This document shows positions 52,411 through 63,665 of a stretch of 64,000 nt of DNA, piece after piece (position 1 is the first letter of the stretch; every line of letters begins with the position of its first letter). Position numbers and translations under genes: made by a program. This DNA comes from Burhinus oedicnemus (Eukaryota; Chordata; Aves; Charadriiformes; Burhinidae): positions 134,144 to 198,143 of the forward strand of contig VFFE01007487.1 of the NCBI GenBank assembly GCA_008921705.1, written 5' to 3'. The notes below the pieces were generated by a model that saw only the letters and a program-made list of their open reading frames with translations, did not search any database and was not told the DNA's origin.

Positions 52411-53667
52411 TCGTTCGCGTTAAAGCCTTGGGTACTAACTGTTCTCAGGCCCCGTGGACTGGTACCACCCCAGCGAGAACATGAATTGCACAGATAAGCA
52501 GATCGGACTGTGAGAGCTGGAAGTCATTTAGTCACTTCAAGGAAGTGAAGGACCACTCTGGTTGAAGCCTGTAGTGCCCTCTAGTTTGACTCCCTCTTAG
52601 AACAGACTAGGTTCAATTCCTCTATCACTACAACTGATTCCACACTGGACTAAAAGGTTAATGCTGGTCTTCAGTGTAACTTCTCCTGATTGTAAATGAA
52701 TGAGTTCCACTGTTATCAGAGACAACTGCTACCCAAGCTACAAACTCTGCATTTGGCTGATTATAACTTCCTCCTGCATTTTGTCTTGCAAAGTAAAAAA
52801 GATGACTTGCAAACAGCCATTCATAAATAAGCTCAGGACTGGACCCTATCAATACACATTATCAATGTAGATAGTGTTACCTATTGTATTCTATATAATG
52901 GCCAGTCTTTTGCGGGGGTAGGCGAGGGGGAGCTGCGAGTATGCTTGACATTTCCAAGTTTATGTGTCTTAAATTGACTTTAGATTTCTTTGGTTTCTAT
53001 AGTACATATTTTCAGAATTTTTGGATCGTATTCAGCTTGTTCCGCTGAACAAAACAGTTTCACTGCTCTAAGACCAGAGGAACACAGTGGTGAATCAGGC
53101 CCTTTATTTGACTCCAATGGCTTACTATCAGGCCTACTGCAAACTACCTATTGAGAGCATGACAGCAAGCACTATGCTCTATAGTAAGCATTTGGAGTAT
53201 CATGCTCTAAGTATAGGCCGTATGAAGAGGTCTTTTGTTCAGGAAAGCAAACTGTACACTGTTTAGTAAGCCACACTCCAAATATAGTATCGATAAAGCA
53301 CGGCTAAAATCAACTATTGCCTCAACAGGCATTCACAGATTTTGTCTGAATTAAGCACGCTTGAATCCCTGGGCTACAATGCATCCAGTCAGTTCTTTCA
53401 CAGACAGTTCATGCAGGAATAGAGTAGGCTGGGACGGGGTATCGGGCAATGCGCAAGAACTTGAGGCTCCAAGCAGGGAAGAAAAAAATTAGAAAAAACC
53501 AAAATAAAAATAAACCATATGGAATCCACACTCAGATGCCTTTAAAACAACCACAAACATTCTTGCTGCCTCAAGCTGCAAATGTCGTGAAACAATTACT
53601 GGGCTGGGGACTTCAAAGGTTCACTGAGAGCAGCAGTTTTATTTTTCAATCAAACACAGGAATAGGG
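52411..53667. other. Non-genic DNA, nothing recognised
   Basis: A short stretch at about 53085-53125 (gaatcaggccctttatttga, then ctccaatggc) recalls the palindromic relic family but is too short to call. No gene is seen. Confidence 0.5.
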
Positions 53668-53711
53668 CTTTTTTTCCTCCCTCCCTCTCTCGCTCTCTCC
53701 TTTTTTTTTTC
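53668..53711 (+). repeat. Polypyrimidine mirror tract (H-DNA-prone)
   Basis: Forty-four bases are pyrimidine except for one G at 53692. Around that G the sequence is a perfect 17-bp mirror (cctctctc G ctctctcc), flanked by T-rich runs on both sides. Such mirror tracts can form triplex DNA in supercoiled molecules. Reverse-strand frames through it are artefacts rich in Arg, Glu and Gly. Confidence 0.85.
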
Positions 53712-54472
53712 TGAATGAAACAGCGCCCAGGCTTCCTGATTTCAAAAACCCTGTTCCGCTTCGCTTGACCACTCCATAACCTTAAGAGAAGCTCAAAAAC
53801 TTCAAAACGAAACTGTGAGTCATACGGAACGAAAAAGACATTCTTATATTTCATTAAGGTTGAAAACTGCTGCATTCCTTGTTTGTAAAATTTACATGAA
53901 TGAGCTTTAAGGGCTTGCAGCTGAATGCCAGATAAAGCTTGAACTTCCATAAACTCCTATTTACTTAATCACTGATTCTAGAAGGTGACTGGCAGTTATT
54001 CGCAGGGGTTTGCAGATTCATAACGCACTATGCACAGAAACAACTGGACTACTTCTTGCCACTGGCTAGCCTGTTTAAACTTTTTTTTTTTAACTTTTTG
54101 GGGGATCTATGCACTTTTATTTCATGCTTTCATTTCAAAAAGGTAGCAGTTTAACCTGATTTTCCTCGCAAGAGCTTTTGGCAAAGGCTGCAGTGGTGTT
54201 CACCTAGAGCGCTGGCTCACTGGTGGAAGGAGCTGTGCTTAACACCGTGTTTTCTGATGGCTGAAAACACAGGGTATGTTTGGCAAAGCAGATGCGCGCC
54301 CAGCTGTCCAAATTCTGCGGTGTGGAAGGAGCACACCTCCCCGCAACCAGGAGAACCCAGGCTGCTCCTGGAGGCTGGATTCCAAAGAGTTAAGTTGGCA
54401 CTGACCCCTTTGTACAGAGTCATGCACACAAAAATCATGCAGAAATAACATGCTGCCCCCTTTGAAGAGAAC
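53712..54472. other. Non-genic DNA, slightly GC-richer at 54.2-54.4 kb
   Basis: No gene is recognised. Several 60-73-codon frames overlap on both strands at 54217-54451, which indicates open chance frames rather than coding sequence. A T10 run lies at about 54081-54090. Confidence 0.5.
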
Positions 54473-54504
54473 TGAGTCAGATTGTTAAAAATGAAACTGA
54501 CTCA
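54473..54504. promoter_or_regulatory. Paired inverted AP-1 (TRE)-type motifs
   Basis: TGAGTCAG at 54473-54480 and its exact reverse complement CTGACTCA at 54497-54504 are separated by 16 AT-rich bases. Each contains a consensus TPA-response element (TGAGTCA or TGACTCA), the binding site of Fos/Jun and, when extended, of Maf/NF-E2 factors. The sequence shows the motifs only. Binding and enhancer activity are inference. Confidence 0.45.
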
Positions 54505-55117
54505 TTGTAGAAACAGTGGTCACTGGAATGGCATCTCCACAACTGCTGCGGTAAGAGAGGAAGCTGCCTGACCGCAACTGCCTTTGTGCTTATTCTAGCT
54601 GTTTAAGTTCTAAAAACCACAAAACCCCATTTGAAATTCCACTGTATAGCAAGGTTTGTGTAATGAGGTTACAATTCATAATAGGATCATTGAAAACTGA
54701 AACAAGCAGCATTAATATGTGGACTGCCTGCAACGAGCTAGCAGCAGCGTGATGATGTCATTTTTAATTAAAAGTCTGTCCCTGTTTGATACGCTAAAAA
54801 AGAGTGCAAATCAGGGAATATGCGCTGATCCCATCCATAGGGAAAGACTGTCAAGCAGCATAGTGGTATCACAGAGCACCCTGCGAGCCATATGGCATGG
54901 CTTTAATGGAACTAATTCCCACGTACTCTGCTTGTGTCACGCGTATCAGGATTCTGCTCCCACACTGAAAAGACATTAGTCAGAAACAGGGGGAGGGGAG
55001 GCTCAGTGATAACCAGCATCGGGTCCTTTATCATGTGGCATACCGTAAACGCGACTGCAGCGGTGCTAAGATCAAGCGGAAATAGGCTGCAAGTTCATGC
55101 AAGAGGACAGATCCTTC

Positions 55118-55166
55118 ATTCGTGTAAGTCAGCGTAACTCCTTTGGCTACACCAATTTACAGCAAA
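55118..55166. repeat. Possible relic of ancient palindromic amniote repeat
   Basis: The run 'cgtgtaagtcagcgtaactc', then 'ctttggctacaccaatttac', resembles the 'gtgtaagtgagagtaactcc...gatttacaccagt' motif seen in reptile and bird non-coding DNA, and resembles the fragment at 5.33 kb in opposite order. The assignment is tentative. Confidence 0.35.
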
Positions 55167-56684
55167 GCAAGTCTAAGCCTTTTAGCAGATGTGACTAACC
55201 AGCCTTGTGAAATGCAAATTCAAAATGGCTGGTATTTGTAGAGCTATTTACTCATCCAGTATTGCATTTTCACCCAAGACTGAGTGACATGGAAAACAAG
55301 AGATACTCATCCACAAAAAGCTTACCTTTTAAGATCAGATGCTGCCAAGTACTCAGTATCATTGGTTCCCTTTCAGCCTTGTGCTTTCCTTAAGGCAAGT
55401 AAGACCAACTCTGGACTTCAGTAAAAACAGGACACGTTCCTGTGAGTGTCAGTGGCTGCTGAACATTCTGCACCTCACAAAGATCAGGCACTAAGGCCCC
55501 AGTCAGCTTGTCCTTAGTTCTCTGAAGTGCCTTTTGGACTAGAGAGAGATTCATCTTACCCAGCTAGATAACAATCATAAGATGTTAATAATGAAGCATG
55601 TCACTGGGTGAAACAACAGAAGAAAGATGACCAGGAAAAAGTTTATGTTTTAAATAACTACCATTTCCATGTCCTACAAATATTTCAGAGTTAACTTTGC
55701 CATTTATTTAGAATTTTATTTTTAGATTTTCTGCCCTAAATTACTGGGTTTGGGTCCAATCATGAAGATTATTACATGAACAATCCTTATGCCAAGCTGG
55801 TCTGCAGACCCACGTTAAACCAATAAGATTTATGTTTCCTTTATAACATTTCAGTGTAAAGTTTGATGCAAGGGTATACATGGATCTCTGAAAACCATTA
55901 AGAGTTGATCATGATCAAAAAACAAACTTGAGAATCATTAGCATAAGGTTTTGACATTAGGTCTTAGTTTTATAGGATCCTGCCCTCACTTCGGATATAC
56001 ATTGCCATTAACATCAGGGATATTTAGCTAGGAATTTCATTTGGACTAGTAGTTTTATTTCATCCAGTACTTTAAGCCCGACCGACAGTTCTTCACAAAA
56101 GGAAAGAATGGAGAAATCTATAACCCGTCCCAGGTACCTGCAGCAGGCCTGCAAAAATCTTCCTTGCTTCCTGTTAAAAACTAGAAAGATTTCCAAAAGT
56201 TTTCAGCTTTAGCCTAACCAGGAAATGCTCGGGCATTTCAGTGCTAAGCACCTGGAACAATTCCGCTCTCCAAGCATCACCCTACAGGATTTCTTTTCGT
56301 GAGACACAAACAAACAGGACACGTCTCTCATCAAGGCAGCTACTCCTTTAAAATCCCGTATCTGGGTGCATGTGGCTGCAAGCACACACACACACGTGTG
56401 AAAGGGAGAGAGTGCATATAACCAACTTTCAAAGTCAGTGGGAGGGAAGAATTACCATAGGATTGGACCGCACATATTTAATTTTCACAGAGACTTAGAA
56501 TGAAATATGCTGCATCAGACCTGAGATAGTACTGTTCAATTTCTTATTGACCCCAATCACTTTAAGCCCATTGAATGCTGTACTCCACATACGAGGTTTA
56601 AATTACACTTGTAGAATGTTTCTTGTTGATACTGAACGCAATATGTGTTTTGAAGAAATAGTATTCCCTTCTTGAACCACGATG

Positions 56685-56775
56685 AGCAAGTCCAAGGTCA
56701 GACAAATCAAGTGTGGTAGAACAGGTTGCAGTGTAAAGGACTCAGAGTCACACAGAATTTTGCTATTCAACTCAA
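56685..56775 (-). repeat. Possible MIR-like SINE fragment
   Basis: The plus strand reads 'gagcaagtccaaggtcagac', then 'aagtgtggtagaacagg', then 'actcagagtcacac'. This resembles reverse-complemented MIR (acttgcccaaggtcacac, then taagtggtagagcagg, then gactccagagcc). Only the central part is convincing. Confidence 0.45.
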
Positions 56776-58906
56776 GAAACTTGGCTATTTGTCAGGGAAT
56801 ACAAAAGAGCTTATCATCTTATGCTAATGATTGACATAATTCCATATATTCATTACTGTGAAGCCAAAATTTATCAGCTAAAAAAAATAAATCTATCTAT
56901 CCTATAAAAGACAGATCATTATTCCTACAAACTTTAACCACTGAGCTACAGCCAGATAAACAATAAAGAGGAGCTTTCAAATTTGTTGTCTTGTATGGAG
57001 AAATATTGGTTGGAAAATTAAATGTAAAGCTGTTCTCAGTGAATGTTAATCTATAAATAAAACTCTGAAGATCCTTAACATCAGTATAAATTTTCCCACC
57101 CCTATTCAATCTCGCCTTACCTTGGAGGCATATTAAGAAATGAAACTGCCAGGATGTTTCTGCACGATACCCTTTTTGTCTGTTTCACAGCTAGAAAGTG
57201 AAAAGCTCAGCAGGTTAAATACCAGCAGAGTAAAGTATTTTATTCAGATATCAGTTGCAAAGATCGGGGGAGGAGGGGGAACGCAGTGAGGCCTTTCAGC
57301 CAACAGTGCCATGGGAGAAGAAAAACGAGACAGCAGAAGTGTGTGGTAACACAAAAAGAATGTTATCTCAGCGGAGGGGAAAATACTTTCAAATGCATAA
57401 TTGCAAACACATACCCTCAGCAGCTAACCCAGAGCCCTCTCAGACTGCAAAGCTAAGAGTTTGGAAAGTGGCCAAAGTATCAGTTTTATTTGAGAGATCA
57501 AAGTGATGAAAGAGAGGGAAAGAATAGCATCAAATATGATTGATAAAAAGTATTGCTTTCTTTGATTGGTTTCTGCTCCCCCTCCCTTTTCCACCTCATT
57601 CTTCTCCCAAGTTCACTAAGAAGAATGTCAGATCTGTGGTACATCTAGTAACACATGCTTGCATGTGAGATGTGCCTATAGGAAAACACCTGCTTACTAC
57701 ACATACCTGCTTAAACTCATTACGGACACAAGATTCCTACTCGCTGCAGGTAACTGCTGTTAGCTATAATACAATTATTTGTAACACTTCACAGCTTGCA
57801 CATACAGGTATTGTTTCGTGTTATGATATTTGGTTGCTTTGCACAGTCTTCCTCATACTGCTGAGCACCTACATGATTACCGCCCTGTGGATCTGCTGGG
57901 ACTCTGACCTGTGCAAGTTGGCGCTCTCATTATTTTTGGTCCATAATTATCTTATAGCCTCTCTTTATTGTGCACACCGTCTTTATACAAATATACAGAG
58001 GAAGATAAAAGGTTTATGATGGTAACACAGTTGAGTTTATGGTTCCTTTCACACAGTCAAGAGTACGTTACCTTAAGCGTGGACAGCCAGGATGAAGATC
58101 TTAGAACTAAAGAGCACTTTCACATGGGATGAATTGAAACCATTACTAAATGCTCACAGGAATGGTAGCTGATGGGCGGATGTAAGGCTATGCTCAGGCC
58201 CATGTATTTAACAATAGTATACAGGCCAGGACCTGCAAATGATGTACATAGTCACTTTATATGTGCATACATGTTGCAAAATCAGTTCTTTGCATCAGGA
58301 CTTTGCAGGCTGTAGAGATGACATTTACTAGAACCACTTACATGAGCAAGAGTTTATTACAGAATAAAAGACAGATCACGCCACAGGAATTTGGAGAAAG
58401 AAGCCTGTGGAGATTACTGGTGAGTAATGAAATGGGAGGAAAAAATTGAAAAAGGTATTGGTTCCAAGGCAATACTAAGAAAAAGAGAAATTTTACAGAG
58501 AAGGGACAAGGCAGCTGCAAGCCATGACAGGCACTGGAGGGAGGGTGGAAAGAAGAGAGAGAGACCACAGCAAAAAGGAAAGCAAAGAAACAGACCTGAG
58601 AAGATTTGAAAGGTAACCAGCAATGACCATAATTAGACCAAGATATTGTAGGTCTTTCTGTGGTAAAGATGAGCAAAAAATCACAGTAATTTGAGAGGGA
58701 CACACAGCCATGCTGATGAAATTGGCCATCAAAGTAGACCAAGAAGATACCACAGACCAGGTAGGATATGACCAGGTAACAAATATTTTAGCAACAAGGA
58801 GAGAGGGTTTGTTTTTTTTTAAGGAAGGAAATATGATCCACAATAGCAGCTCTCTTATGGATTTGATAAACTCCATCTTAACAAGATGTGGTTGTGAGCC
58901 TGGTTT

Positions 58907-58936
58907 ATTAATCATTCAGCCATCTGAATGATTAAT
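58907..58936. repeat. Perfect 13-bp-arm hairpin with ATTA/TAAT ends
   Basis: ATTAATCATTCAG (58907-58919) and CTGAATGATTAAT (58924-58936) are exact reverse complements around the 4-nt spacer CCAT. Each arm carries homeodomain-type TAAT/ATTA cores, and a further ATTAAT unit overlaps the right edge. It could be a cruciform, a dimeric homeodomain-type site, or the stem of a small RNA hairpin (too short for a microRNA precursor by itself). Function is unknown. Confidence 0.9.
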
Positions 58937-59734
58937 TAATCCAGCATCCAACATCTCAAAGTCTGCAATAATCAGACGCTATCTTGGCAAGCCTGAACCT
59001 CTGGGCAAACAGCAGATCAGGGGGTGCATGATGATCACACTATGTAACTCTGCAAGGAAAACGGGAGTCGGAGACATAAGGACATGTAGAACGATCAGGG
59101 TGACAAGATAAACCTTTAGCTTGGAAGTGGAAAATGCTAGAAGGAGGATGAAGAATAGGACATGGACGGGGGGCAGGGAAACTGTAAGGACAGGGTAATG
59201 TATGTGTGGTTAGGAAAGATGCAGAAGGCTGAGATAAAATTGAAGGGGTGGGCAGATCATGAAGGAGAAGGACAAGAGAAAGTTTAAAAATAGCTCCAGT
59301 AACAGCTTGTGTCATTGCTGCAGCTTCTAATTTTTTATTTTTTATTTTTTTTTAAACCACATATCACCATTGCAGGGCCAAATCAAGCGTGCTATAAAAG
59401 GAGGAGGGTGTACAGACCTGTCTGTGTTCAGACCACACTGGGTATTACTGATTTGACAAGATGACTAAACTCTTACTTTCTTCGTTTGCCCACTCCACCA
59501 AATTCTCCCCCAGTTCTCCACCCACCTTCCATCCACCTGTATTGGTGTGTACCAAGATTTGTAAGCAAGCTGACAACTCAAGTGTCTCCCAAGATGAAAG
59601 GACGCAGAAAAACATGTAGGTAAATATGATGGGGCCATCACTTTTGGAATGAATCCAGCCAATTTCACTGTTTCCTCTCTTGGTCCCTGTGGTGTTTAAA
59701 CAACATCTTTTCATTTCCAAGCACTAATTAGCCC
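58937..59734. other. Non-genic DNA, nothing recognised
   Basis: A T-rich tract interrupted by A lies at 59331-59353. Minus-strand frames of about 91 codons (59040-59315 and 59445-59720) have no recognisable domain, and the second overlaps another frame in a different phase. Confidence 0.5.
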
Positions 59735-59905
59735 CCACAACACTCCATGAGATAACCAAGCAATTAGTATTACCTTCTTTTAACATGGAAGAAAACCGAG
59801 ACTAACAGATTGAACAATTTAACCACACCACAGGGAGAGTTAATTCCCAAAGCAGGGATTTAGATGAGATCAGTTCTTAGCAGTGTTCTCTAACCATAGT
59901 AATCG
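59735..59905 (-). repeat. MIR-like SINE fragment
   Basis: The plus strand gives in order 'ctccatgagataaccaagca', 'attagtattaccttctttta', 'gaagaaaaccgagactaaca', 'gaacaatttaaccacacca', 'gggatttagatgagatcag' and 'gtgttctctaacc'. This parallels reverse-complemented MIR from the 3' side (ccctatgagatagg, tattattatccccatttta, gaggaaactgaggcacag, aagtgacttgcccaaggtcaca, gggattcgaacccag, and 'gctctaacc' at the tRNA end). It is much decayed but long and collinear. Confidence 0.6.
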
Positions 59906-61334
59906 ATAGTATTGCTGTTCCTACCTGAGTACCTCAAAGCAAGATGGGCAACTGTCATAAGCTGTACCTATTCTTCACTCATTTTACACCTTATGGTTAA
60001 TCAGAACAAAATATTGACACAACTGAAAACTGTACAATGCTCAGGGCCTTTATCAGTAGCCCATTGCTCTGTTTTCTGAAAAGAGGGCTCAAACTGGAAA
60101 AACTATGAAGTTCATTTAAAATGAATATAGCAGAAAGAAAGAAACAAGTGGACAAGAAGGACAAGAGCAAGTACGAGGAAACAAGCAAGGATAATACTGA
60201 AATCCAGCAAGAAAGACCAAGTTATTTCAGAAACTGAGATCAAATGGACAAAAAGCGTGGGGAACTAATGTGAGAGGAACTACTCAATGAAGAGCAAACC
60301 AAGGCCATGAGCTGCAGGGAAATCCAAACTAATACAAAACGTAGCACATGTACGCTTAACAGCTCCAAACCTGTGAGACAGCAGGATAATGCATATCCTT
60401 AGCTCCTTTGAGAGTTAGTTAACCTACTGGTTTCAAAGTCTAGCAACTGCAACTACCAGGCAATAATGCAGGAATAACGCCTGCAAAGCACATAATAGTG
60501 TGCGGTACTCACCACCACGTAGTTTCAGCCTAACAAACGAGCGCTGTACCCAAGGAGGTATGTAGAGAAGTCAGACCAGCAAGAAGAACGTAATTACAGC
60601 TAGACTGCAACCACCTTCTTGATTTAACTGTCTGTGCTATCCCACCAGGTTTTGATCAGGCAAATAATGCCTGGCATTTCCACAGAGCTTTGCATATAAT
60701 CACTAACTGATTTTCATATACCCTTCTTACTCCATAAGAAGGATGGTGAAAATGAGGCAAATTTCCCTGCAAATATGAAAGGAGATTGCAATTAGAACAT
60801 GGGATATTATAGTAAGCTGTAGGCTGTCCAAGTCAACCTTGATAACCTGTAAATGCCCATTTTTTGCCTGTGCAGCCTGTGGCATTCTTCTAACATCCTT
60901 GGCAAGAAATGGACTAACAGGGTCTTAAATCCACCTTGCATTGCTCACATGAATAAGCTTCACACACACCTCCAAAATAGTAGCAAAGGTACAACAAAAA
61001 GCTTTTGATTAAGAACAGGTATTTGGTAATCTTCCACTTCTCTCTTGCCTGTGCAAGAAACCTAGGCAGCAGAATGTGGAATACTGTTTGTCAGAAAGTG
61101 TTACGATTTTTGGATCCTCCTTGGGGCTTGTTGTTATAAAGAAAGAGTGACTGGTGGGTAGCACGTTGCTGAAAACAGGTAAATCTTTATGTAGCACCTC
61201 AAAGGCTTGAGAGCCAACTAAGACATGTTATGGTTGAATTAAACATAAATTTTCAGTTTGCTTTTTAAAAGGAATGACTCATTATTTTGCCTGGCAGTTA
61301 CTTCAGTGGGAAAGCAACGTGCTCACTAATACTT
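59906..61334. other. Non-genic DNA, nothing firm
   Basis: There is no gene. Apart from the possible SINE 3' fragment at 60.68-60.79 kb, I see nothing recognisable. Purine-rich sequence at 60.12-60.30 kb gives no meaningful frame. Confidence 0.5.
60680..60790 (-). repeat. Possible MIR/CORE-SINE 3' part
   Basis: The stretch 'cacagagctttgcatataat', 'cactaactgattttcatata', then 'ggtgaaaatgaggcaaattt' resembles the reverse complement of a MIR-type 3' half (gcactttgcataa..cactaactcattt..., then gaggaaactgaggcaaa). The middle is altered and the tRNA part cannot be followed. Confidence 0.4.
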
Positions 61335-61359
61335 AAAAAAAAAAAAAAAAAAAAAAAAA
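61335..61359 (+). repeat. Poly(A) run, 25 nt
   Basis: This is the longest homopolymer in the window. No polyadenylation signal lies within the preceding 30 bases and no retrocopy can be recognised upstream, so I treat it as a simple A tract rather than the tail of a processed pseudogene. Confidence 0.95.
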
Positions 61360-63499
61360 GGAATGGCACACGTAATATGACGATGATTCAGCAGAGGCTG
61401 GTGGTGTGGGCTGTCAGCTAAATATCCTGTGAGATACTTTGTTGGCTAAATCTAAAATTATTACGGTAGAAAGATAAATGGTATTCATGCTGTTTCTGGG
61501 AGATTTTTCTGTCTCTTATTTAGAAGATATGCACATGATCACAGGTTGGTAACTGCCCGTGAAACACATGCTGGTGAACTCTGAGATTTATCATTTTCTC
61601 CAAGAGGAAAAAAGTCACCCATTAGTTTTATAAATATAACCAGGAAGCAGCTTTGTGCACTTAAAAGAAATCAGCAACAGCCTCTGCACCTCGAGATTAA
61701 TTCTGGATGACGTTTCAGGCACATAAGGTCCAGTAAAGTTGATCCCAACCTAAAGAACACAAGATCATTTACTCCTTGAACAATAGGCAGGGAGATTGAA
61801 ACACAAACCTTATCTCATTTCAAAAAGGGCTTGAATGGCTGGGACTAAACAGCAGAGGCTGTAGCAGCGCTAAAATTCAGTATCTGCACTCTCCAGGCTT
61901 CTTTTTTAGACCTGAATTCTCATTTAGGACAAACAAATTATGACTAGAACTAGTTTTAAGAGCTTACTAAGTAACTGCTATCCAAAGCTCTCCTATTTTT
62001 TTCATTCTCTTTTGACACATTAATAACTTTATTGCAATTTCTGAATGGTTGCAAAAGGAAAAGTCCGTTTCAGATGGACTGCAGACATTCATTTACTTCA
62101 GAAATGAACTTAATTTGGAACTGTCAGTTCAACTAATTCAGAGTGGAAGCAGTGTATAAAGGAGATGCCCTGTCTGGGTAAATAAAATAATAAAAGTAAT
62201 CTTTGGAGGTTTAGTGATAGTTCTTGCAAAGGACTATAATAAGGTCAGGGTTTAGCTCACAAATAATTGCCCCCCCCAATAGTCCCTTGAAAGTTTGTGG
62301 ATGGAAGCCACAGGTGCTAATATTTATACAGACAACTACATCAAACTGTGACAGCTAGAAAATTACTATAAGTTATCATCTAGTCAGAAAAAAAATTATA
62401 GAAAAAAATTTGTGAAATTAATTGTTTGCAACTTAGAGTTTCTCTGTGACTGTGTAGCCACACAGATACTTTACCTATACTAGCCATGCTAAGTGCTTAG
62501 AGAAAGTGCTCTAGTGTTGACTAAGCATCCTGAAAGGTTTTCACTGGAAAGCCAGCTTTGCGGGGGGTTTATTTTCACAAGCGACATAGAGACATTTTGT
62601 GCTAGTCCTTTTAAAAATGCTCAGGCACTCTAAAATTTAGAAAAATTTCCACAACTACTTCTCTCTGCGACAGCTCCAGCCTTTTGGATGCATTAACATT
62701 TCAGATTACTCCCATTACTTTAAAATACTCTCCTGTGAATTAGCACACTGAAATGAGAATCACTTTACTGACATTTCACATGTGTTTTCCTAATGCAGCC
62801 GTAGTCGCAATTCAAGTCTTCAAGTTCTTGTCAGTTTGACACGAACAAACAAATAAATAAATAAATCTCCGAGTAGCTTCACACTGGTCTCCTGTAGAAA
62901 CACCCAAAGGTGTTTGAGACATCTTCCCAAGCAAAAAGGAGTTCCTTGGAATAAACAATCTGTGAAGGGGAAAGAACAAGTGTCTTGGGCAGAAAGAGAA
63001 CTACATTTAGCTGAGGTGAAACAAATGTGTCCTGTGAAACAGGAAGAAAAGAGGAGGGGGGCAGCGGAGAGGGCAGCAGACAACTCTGACTTGCTCGCTC
63101 TTTCCAGGCTTTGTATTTATTTCTGTCATGGATCTGAAAAGGCAGGCAGCAGACTTTGTAGAAGCGCCTTATGAAATGGGGTAAATAATGGACCCCAGAT
63201 GCCCTTGTTTCCTTCATTATTCAGTCTAGGCCTTCAAAGCTGTTTTGCAGTGTGAGGTATCAGAGGGAGGTAGAGTGTTCTGTTAACAAGATTTCAATGA
63301 GCTTTGGAAGCAGGTCCAGGGAAGCTGCTGGAAATGTTTCAGACATACAGTACTTTTGTGTTTTTCTGACCTGTATGTAGTGAGAAAACATGGGACAGAG
63401 GGTGCCTTGATTTTTAAGAAAACATCATCTAAACAATACATAAACAACAACAGCAATGCATTGTACATATGTGATCCCATTAATCCAACATTCCAAAGC
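61360..63499. other. Non-genic DNA, nothing recognised
   Basis: No gene is seen. It holds a C8 run at 62270-62277 and a short AAAT microsatellite at 62843-62866. Frames of 86-112 codons at 62820-63217 overlap on both strands and have no recognisable domain. Confidence 0.5.
62843..62866 (+). repeat. (AAAT)n microsatellite
   Basis: About four uninterrupted AAAT units follow a related AAAC stretch. It is a short, probably variable tetranucleotide repeat. Confidence 0.9.
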
Positions 63500-63665
63500 A
63501 TCTAAAATACGTCAAATCATTAAGCCCAACTACACTGCTTCAAACTGAAGCACAGAGAGTTTAGAAGATGCATTAAAAAAGCACAGTGAGCAACTGGCCG
63601 GCCAGGGCCATGAAACCAAGCATTCGATCTCTTACTTTCCCCTACTCCTTCCCCTGCCCCTGCTA
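63500..63665 (-). repeat. MIR-like SINE fragment
   Basis: The plus strand shows 'caaactgaagcacagagagt', then 'gcacagtgagcaactggccg', then 'ccagggccatgaaaccaagc', then 'cgatctcttactttcc'. This follows reverse-complemented MIR-like SINE order (aaactgaggcacagagagg, cacagcaagtcagtggc, agagccaggaatagaacccag, gtctcctgactccc). The first segment is nearly exact. A chance frame of 104 codons (63586-63900) runs through it. Confidence 0.65.

Larger units (their letters stand above)
54505..58906. other. Non-genic DNA with minor relics
   Basis: No gene is recognised. The plus-strand frame of 115 codons at 57672-58019 begins at GTG and lacks motifs. Purine-rich sequence at 58420-58620 gives long artefactual frames on both strands. 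A (CA)6 run closing in cacgtgtg lies at 56383-56400. Weak relics at 55.1 and 56.7 kb are listed separately. Confidence 0.5.

Noticed and set aside
57672..58019. 115-codon frame with a hydrophobic middle
   Set aside because: The start is GTG. The hydrophobic stretch (about residues 50-75) could mimic a membrane segment, but nothing else supports a gene.
58338..58915. Overlapping minus-strand frames of 134 and 140 codons
   Set aside because: They arise from a purine-rich plus strand (58420-58620), which gives long Leu/Ser/Pro/Phe frames in two phases at once. This is an artefact of composition.
61335..61359. A25 tract as the tail of a processed pseudogene
   Set aside because: No AATAAA-like signal lies close upstream, the preceding sequence resembles no known coding sequence, and no flanking direct repeat can be seen.
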